DNA of 64,000 nucleotides, taken from Chaetoderma sp. LZ-2023a. Its lineage: Eukaryota > Mollusca > Caudofoveata > Chaetodermatida > Chaetodermatidae. The stretch spans positions 144,466,233 through 144,530,232 of the forward strand of contig CM067359.1 of assembly GCA_034401795.1 (NCBI GenBank), read 5' to 3'. Below, in pieces: positions 56,720-64,000 of this stretch (positions are counted from its first letter, which is position 1; each line of letters starts with the position of its first letter). A model generated the notes under the pieces. That model did no database searches and was not told the origin of the DNA. It was given only the letters and a program-made list of their open reading frames with translations. A program made the translations under genes and the position numbers.

Positions 56720-58710
56720 TATAGATGTCAGAGCACATAATACATATCTTAAATATTTAGGCAGCGGAGGAAAAGGGTTAATCTGGTAACTGATGTTTTT
56801 GTCTTCTGCGGTAATAAAATCTGTCAGTATATTCACTAATCAGCATGATAAATCAATTGACGGTGGGAAAGACCTGCCAATTATTCACCCTTTGAAAGTG
56901 CCGTTTTGCTACTACAAATATAGTAAACAAGATTGTCAAGGGGTGATAACTCCAGTGTTTGACCTGGCATCAGTTTCATTTTTAGACACAGATAATAGAC
57001 GCCAATATTAACATGTTAACCAGGTATGGTGTCAATCCCTCTAGAAATAACAAAACGTGCCACCATTGTTGATGTTAGACAGTTGGGTGTCGGATGGATG
57101 GGCGGTGGGGTGGGGTTGGGGTGTGTGTGAGGGGGGAGGGGGGGCTGGGGGTGTTATCGTTATGTTCAGCGGAGCTAAAATATGTCACATGTTCTTTTTT
57201 AAAACAATATGGCGGAAAGGTTGTTGCTGTTACCATTTAACTTTTGACCACAAAATTATCATATGTCTTCTGGAAGCCATGGGTAAGCTTCTAACCCAAC
57301 TTTGGAGAAGAGCCCTCCGGTAGAACCATAGTTATTGAAATATTGTTTTAAGAACAACAACAATAACCCACACTGCATGCTCGCAGTAACCCTTGAATCT
57401 AGTGACGCAGGTAAGATTTGCACAGTGTGCAACTAAAGGAAAGAGATGGATAAAGGAGTAATACGCTATACAGTATTTCCCTGACAACACAATTGCTGAA
57501 TATAAAACTAAATTTATTAAACCAACCACCTTTAATAATGATCGTTGGGGAATAGTTTTGAATGCAATGTTTTACCCAAGAATTTGGGGGCCCATTACTG
57601 TTTGCTAAGACTTTAAGGGTAATACCAATATCTGGTTCTACCCATTGAGATATCCCCTGGTTAGTATTCTATTAAACAATTATTCTATTTAAGGATATAG
57701 TCGAACAGATAAACCAGAAATGTGGTTGCAATACAATGATCAGGACATTTGTCCCCAAAGTAATTGTGTCATCACACCTCATTAAAATGAAATGTGTGCT
57801 TACGTTTGGTTTAACTCAAAATAAGATATAAACTGCTAAGTTAAGATAAGCGCAAAATGTTAATGTTCAAAAAGCCCCAAATGTTTTATCAAGGTCATAG
57901 TGACTTTAACGTCTGACCCAATCTCATTCTTTCATCCCCTTTAATTATATAGGGAGGCATGTCCCAAAGTTTGTGTGCAGTACGATAAGTTAAGCTAAAT
58001 GCCAAATTTTATTGATGAAAAAAAAAGCTTTTGTTATTATCCCACTGAATTACCTGCCATTTTAATGCCAAAATTAGTGTATCATGTCAGCTCGTTACCG
58101 GGAAGCATGTGTCAAAATTTGGTCCCTGTAAGCTTAAGCACACATGGTATAAAACCAGAAAATATATAAATTACAGAAATTCAGAATGTATTATGAACAG
58201 TCTGAATATTCTGTAAATAGAAATCATATTGACTTGACAAGCTGATTTTCAACATATCATAGAAATCTGAAATTGATCCGTCACCACAGTCTACTACCTA
58301 CATCTAATCACATTCAAATGATTGAAGTCAATATTTTTGTTATCTAAAAGACTCATGAAAAAGGGGAAGGCTTGTTCAATATTCTTCAAACGTCTGATGT
58401 ATTTAACTTCATAAATAGGCCTCGAAATTAACACCAACTGGTTACTAGACAGTCGGACTAGTAACATAGTTGTAAGATGTAAAATCGACTAGTCCGTCTG
58501 TAAATTTACTAGTCCGTCCTAAAATCAGATTCTCAGAAAGGTGTGTGCAGAAAAAAGCTCCAAAAGTCATCTCTTTTAGACTGCTTTCTATCTATAATCT
58601 ATTTTGAACGAAAATGTCTTAGAAATCGCTTTCATCCTTTCCTCTATATGCTTACATTGTATGATGCAAACCACATATACCGCTACTATATATTAGTTAT
58701 ATAAGTAACT
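56720..58710. other. No supported gene
   Basis: AT-rich DNA. G-rich simple sequence near 57100-57150 and repeated ACTAGTCCGTC near 58485-58520. Nothing codes convincingly. Confidence 0.5.
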
Positions 58711-59035
58711 CGAAAATAAGTAACTGGTTACTTATTTTCAAAAAGGATGATAGGCAGCTCTCCTCGTGATTTAGATCACGTTTCCTACCACCAGGGGTTC
58801 CAATTTATGGTGCGTGAAGTTACTTACTAGTTCCTTATTTTTCGAAAAATAAGTAACTAAAATAAGTAACTGGAAAATAAGTAACAATTACTTATTTTCA
58901 ATAAATACAATTCATGTGATCCAGATCACGTTTCCTACCACCAGGCCTCCAATTTAATAGTTCCTTATTTTTCGAAAAATAAGAAACTAAAATAAGTGAC
59001 TGGAAAATAAGTAACTGGTTATTTATTCTCAACAA
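58711..59035. repeat. Two ~150-bp tandem units with palindromic AAATAAGTAACT
   Basis: GATCACGTTTCCTACCACCA occurs at about 58773 and 58924. Around it AAATAAGTAACTGG and its complement form nested hairpins. Confidence 0.8.
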
Positions 59036-59719
59036 GGCAAATCAATAAATTGGTGTATGCTCCCCGAAGGCATACTCTGCAGAGAATCTGAATGGATAAC
59101 CCCGAAGGCATATGCTTCAAGGAAAGGTTTTGACTGTGGCGCAGACACAGAGAAACGAACTTGAAATTGTCAATGAGATATCACCATATTAGGCCAACCT
59201 TAAAATACTGTTGGTTTGGGGTAATGATGTTAAATCCATAATTTGGAGAGTAGGAATGATTCGGTGGGCCATCATTCTTCTGGTCTGGCGGGATTTGCTC
59301 TAACGAACAATTTGTTAAGGATAGCTTAATAAAAGCAAAATCTAAGTTTCTCTAAATAAACACACTTAGACTTTGCTTGGCACCATATTAGTACAGTAGA
59401 AATTGACATGGACCTGGATATTTTGTATAACAGACAAATCTTTGTTTTAATCACTTCGGTATGGTCCAAAATAAATCCCAGAAAAATTCTCCAAAATTCA
59501 CACATGGGGAAATATGTTTTTTTGAGTAAATTCAAAATGGCCGCCAAGGCGATGACCAATAACCAGGTAATATGTATTTTGACTCTAAAAACCAGTGTTT
59601 TGGTAAGTGTTGTACAGTTTAAAGTATGTCATCATCAAAATCACTTGATAAACTAAATTTAATGCAAACTGAGCGACTGTTGTGAAACACAGCGAACAGG
59701 CAGAATGGCTGAAATTTGT

Positions 59720-62700
59720 CTATGCATTTTCACTTTCAAATTTCGAGCTGTTAAGGCAGTGACCTTCACATTTACAATGTATGCTACAGGGAATGCCTTT
59801 CTTGGAGCAACTACACGAGGAACACAGACGTGTGCTGCTTTTACACTGGCACCTTATATTTAGAAGTAGCTCCGGAGGCGCTGCTGACTTGTCCGTAATG
59901 ATCGCCGTCACTGATCCTTGTTCTACTGCATAACCATACTCTTCTTTCTTTAACACAGTTTTTAGGTGAAGCCATGTGCTTGCTTGGAGATGAACCCGAA
60001 GGCTATGGAAGTATGCTGCCCTACGTGTGGGTGGCATCCTTTCAACTGGTACATGCTTAGGAGAGATGGCAGTCATGTATCTGAGATTGTCTAAGCCAGG
60101 ACTTCTTGATCCAGCACTATACAAAGACTTAATGTACTTTTCACCAATAACCATTATATCCGCCTTTGATATGGAGATGTCGCCAAATGCAAGTACATCT
60201 TGTCTGAGGGTTGGTGAAGATTGGATCATTTTCATATGCTTTACTTTGCTCATGCCATATAAAGCTGATGTCATGTCACATCCAGACATACTATGGACGA
60301 ATGGCAGGAACATACACAATTCCTTGCCTAAGATCTCTGTGGCCACTTTGATGCATAGCTTATGTTGCTTTGTTTGTAGGAAAATATTTGTAGAGGTGCT
60401 TGCATGATAGACGAGTAAGATCAATATGTCTGTATCGTCAGCAACAACTATCGTTGTTCTTTCAGTTCCTGCCAATTCTAATGCTCTCCTTACAATCACC
60501 ACATCAGCATCGCCTTCATCTACTGCATGTACCACCTCAACACCTGCATCTGATAAATGTTTGGCCAACAGATTTATGGTATTCTGCTTGTTGCGTTTGT
60601 TTGATAGAAATCCTGTTTTGTTTCCTGGAACAGGTGTGTTGTCTTGGACAGCTACATCAGGAGCGCTAACTTGATTAAGCCGTCGTCACTTCTGTTCTTG
60701 ATCTTTTGTGGCCTCAGTTTGATAGTTATCAAATATAACGCATACAGGCGCATCAAGCCTCTGATAATGTACTACTGATGCTACGAATGAGCTACAAACG
60801 GTCTCCATTGTTCCAACCTTAGGCCATGGTATCCGATGCAAAAGTGCGCAGCCATCAAATACTCTTGCAGCTGGCTCTGTTGTCTCTTGCTGTAGCATTG
60901 ATGTGTTCATTTCAATTATATACTTCGCCAGTTGTGACTTTTGCGATTTCCTCATATTTCCGTCATTGCAAGATCGTATTCAAAGATCGCTTTGTCTGGA
61001 GGTCCTGAAACAGATGCAGTTGACATTAAGTGATGGTACAGCTCCTGGGAAGACATATGGACATCTTCATTTCCTACTTTAACTACCTTTCGCATGACAG
61101 CAAATGTTACAGCTTGATCTGCTTTCTTTAGCATAATGTCGCCAAACCTTTTCTCATTTAACTTCTCATGAATTCTTTGACCAATATCAATGGCATCATC
61201 GGCAGTAACACGATGGTCGGCAATCAAACCAGTTGCGATATTTCTCAGTTGGTCGTCTTCAACTGCGAATGGATTGTGTTCTCTGAGAAACAGAGTGAAT
61301 TTCTTCATGTCTTCTACATCTCGTCTCATATTTGCAGGGTGAACATCTTTGTGTTGTTCCGACCATGTCCCGGTGAACGTGTCAGTCAATGACTCTGTTC
61401 AATTGTCATATCAGACCAGGTACCACTCCAATACAGTTTAGCATTCCTGCGTACAGCAAAGTTCCCTTCGTGCATGGGACCATCCAAACAAGTACATAGA
61501 TCATCAGAATCTTGGAGGTAAAGGCGACAACACTGTGTAATTGTTGTGCCCTGCAGCAGCAAAGAATGGCAACATTAGATGTGTCGCCTTTAAATGAAGG
61601 AGCCAATTACCAGTACGCTCAGCCCTGATGAACAATCGTACAATGGCGACAAATTCCATGAACAACGACCACAATTTACCAGTTCTTGATTTCTCTACGT
61701 TTTCCTTCAAATTAGAAACTTGCTTACATAGGTCTTGCAAATGGTCATTGTCACAAACATCGTCTGCTGAAATATCATGTGACATAATAGCATCGTATAA
61801 ATTGCGCCGCTCTGACCACATCATCCGTTGACATATGTATTTGACTTTCACAGCATGTTTCTGTTACAGTTGTTTGCTCATCCGAAGCATCATCATCGCT
61901 ATCAGGATCAACATCACTTTCTTCATCTTGCAGCTCTGCAAATTCAGATTCACCATATGTACTGCTGGGTGTGTTGTCTGCAGCACTGCCTTGTAGAGAA
62001 ATTATATCAACATCGGGTTGAATTAGCAAAAGATGCAATGCGGCATCTGTAAAGAGGCATGCTCTTAATGTCTTTGTGTAAGCTTTTCCCGCCATTATCC
62101 TAGGTAGGGAATTCCTAGCATACACGGTTGCCCACAAATCATCGATCCCACTCCCCTCCATGATCTTACAGCCCGCTCCAAGAAAGGACATTAGTTGGTG
62201 GAAGCCACGCAGCCTTATATACATGTTCCTAAACTGTGGATGAGTGTCTTGCTTAATTTTGTAGCTTTTTAAGTACAATGGCTGGTCAAATGTTATGGTT
62301 GCGCAACACAGTCCTGCCTTTAGGGATTGGGACTGCACATACATGATGGTACTATATACAGCTTCATTTGTTCCTGGATTCAAATTGTTGCATGCCGTTA
62401 TTTCAGACATGAACCCCTGCCAGTTTGGTGGCTGACTTGTGAGAAGGCTAGAGAACAACCACAATGTGTCTAATTGACCGTGCATAGCAATAGGTAAGCT
62501 GATGGGGTTAATGGTCTTTATCCTTACATCTGCCATTAGGGATTTATTAGAAGACGTGTAGGGTAGCATGAAGCTCCCAAAATCACCAGCTTCTTTGATC
62601 TCATCAGCAGTTATAGTTTTACGACATATTGCCCCAACTTGGTTAGCCCTGCTTTCGGTTGATGCCATTGTTTGACACGTAATGATCCCCATCACATGCG

Positions 62701-64000
62701 TTGTATCGTGACCAGAAATCGTGTCCTCGTTGTAATCAAAATTGTCAGCTACCCATTGACAGAAACCCCCTCCATCCTTCTTCTCCACGAGCCCAAGACA
62801 CAGGGCTTCAACGGATGTGCTTGCAACTGCAGATCTCTGAAATGCAATTACCTGGTCATAGGAAGCACTGAGTCCCAGGGATGAGAGCATATCTATGATA
62901 ACACGGGAGCGGGTAGACTTGCGGATGAACAAACCAATGGACAGAAGCAGTGGTGATACAAATGATTGCTTTCCAACAGCTTGCATGATAACATGACATA
63001 CAGATACCATCTTAAGTTTATTTTTCAACTTGGCCGATTCACTACGAGGTTCAGAATAGATACATGAAATAAGATGTTTCAATGTATCTGGCACCTCGAT
63101 TTCAAGCTTTTCAAGGTCTAAACTGGACGGTTCTGGATACACATCTGATGGTTGATCAATATCTTTAATTGTTTGATTAATCATAGATCCCACCAGTCGA
63201 ACAAGTCGCATAGTTTCATCACTCTCGTCACTGGTTGATGCTACATATGATTCGTGTATGATAGAAGATACTCTATCAGTCAATGTGACCACGCTTGTCT
63301 TGCCTTCAACCTGGGATTTTGTCACATCTGTCCCAAATCGGCCGAGCAGACGATGCTGGACATGCTTTATGCTATATGCGGGTACACCATTTGGCAAGTA
63401 GGTGGTCAATTGCGTACGAAGGTCGTGTAAAGTGAACTGGCGCTGTTGCTGTTCTGGTGCTGTTAGCCAATTGCATAGATGGTTAAAGTCCACATCATTC
63501 ATTTCATCAAAGTTCCGGGCATTACTTCCAGAAGCACCACACGAACTGATGTTTCTACAAGAGATGAATTCTTGCATACATTGACGATGATCTTTGGCTT
63601 TAACAGCACATAGGTCACCTGCAAAAAGTATTCTTGCTTTAACATCATTCGCTAATGAATCATGCCTTTTGCCACATGCGTTTAACAAGGTTCCCTGGAC
63701 TACACTGAGTTTACCCTTACTAACATATTCAATATTGCTTATGTGAGAATGCCGTTCAGGGTGACGGCGGACAGCATCAAAGTCGAGCTCTTCAGCACAT
63801 ATCAAACAATGAGTATGGTAATCATAATGATTAGATTCGGAGCGCAGTGTAGGGGTAGATGGTCGCACTCCTTCATCGTTTCTGTTTTGCTGCTGCACGT
63901 TTGCAATATTTCTAGGCAACGTGTAATTTGTGTAGCATTTATCGTGTACATAATGTTCGTTCGACGGAGATAGTTTCAAATCAATACCATCTCCACGAAG
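59720..64000 (-). pseudogene. Zinc-PIN-CXC family protein (5' end outside the window)
   Basis: The frame is open from the window edge to 61775 (over 740 codons). It starts with a Cys/His module (HDKCYTNYT...HCLICAEE...RHPERHSH...RQCMQEF), then a long helical region, and QWVADNFDYNEDT...GHDTTHVMG. After a shift near 61.8 kb come KLWSLFMEFVAIVRLFIRAE, GNWLLHLKATHLMLPFFAAA, the NAKLYWSGTWSDMTIEQS motif (61440) and KKFTLFLREHNPFAV. The carboxyl part has an acidic PIN/FEN-like domain (EGDADVVIVRRAL, VVADDTDILILLVY, HSMSGCDMTSALYGMSK; 60520-60240) and a CXC tail (CQCKSSTRLCSSCSCSKKG...CKCEGHC; 59860-59740). Breaks: shifts near 61.8, 61.53, 61.39 and 60.95 kb and a TGA at 60686-60688. A nuclease function is inferred from the acidic pattern only. 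Confidence 0.72.

Noticed and set aside
60952-60955. ATGA stop/start overlap as termination-reinitiation in the zinc-PIN-CXC gene
   Set aside because: Residues that I expect from the family seem to be missing at this point and other lesions exist, so a deletion with frameshift is more likely.
61828-63973. Plus-strand ORFs opposite the 59.7-64 kb locus
   Set aside because: They are short antisense frames of the minus-strand zinc-PIN-CXC sequence.

Overview
The window is animal nuclear DNA from a large, repeat-rich invertebrate genome, probably marine (mollusc-, brachiopod- or lower-deuterostome-like; I cannot narrow it further). The reasons are eukaryotic retroelements of several orders, LINE-style simple tails, hairpin MITEs, long microsatellites, short exons ending in GT donors, and no operon-like gene packing. 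Nearly every recognisable coding stretch belongs to a mobile element or a transposon-like multicopy family. No complete host gene can be demonstrated. || Layout. 1-0.99 kb holds copies of a palindromic repeat and a relict DIRS terminal repeat. 0.99-20.1 kb is a head-to-tail array of three closely related DIRS-type tyrosine-recombinase retrotransposons on the minus strand. Copy A (993-8099) is full length but broken, copy B (8098-13000) has lost its recombinase half, and copy C (13001-20111) is full length with all main ORFs open. Each complete copy has inverted terminal repeats plus an internal complementary region (ICR) that matches the end-to-end circle junction, and the B/C border is exactly that junction. 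20.1-29.5 kb has no proven gene. It holds hairpin MITEs, a 126-bp near-perfect inverted repeat, a GACGTCGG/CCCATATGGG repeat, one candidate 22-codon first exon (minus, 22.4 kb) and a 1.8-kb tandem duplication. 29.5-35.0 kb holds two decayed LINEs on the plus strand. 35-40.7 kb is repeats and minisatellites, with another candidate first exon at 35.5 kb and possible exon debris at 40.2-40.7 kb. || 40.7-49.1 kb is a Ty3/gypsy LTR retrotransposon on the minus strand. It has no gag in the usual place, a pol (PR-RT-RH-IN) carrying many stops and a SINE insertion in RT, a chromodomain plus a second chromodomain-like module at the integrase end, and an extra Cys-containing ORF downstream. 49.1-51.8 kb has a LINE RNase H fragment, a fragment of the family described next, and a CR1-like LINE 3' end. 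52.3-54.3 kb (plus) and 59.7-64.0 kb (minus, running off the window) hold decayed members of a multicopy invertebrate family: N-terminal Cys/His zinc module, long helical middle, PIN/FEN-like acidic domain and C-terminal CXC zinc-binding tail. 54.3-59.7 kb is repeats without a supported gene. || The strongest observations are the DIRS array, in which the ICR, the circle junction and the B/C tandem border can be read as one sequence, and the three loci of the zinc-PIN-CXC family, whose biology is not established.
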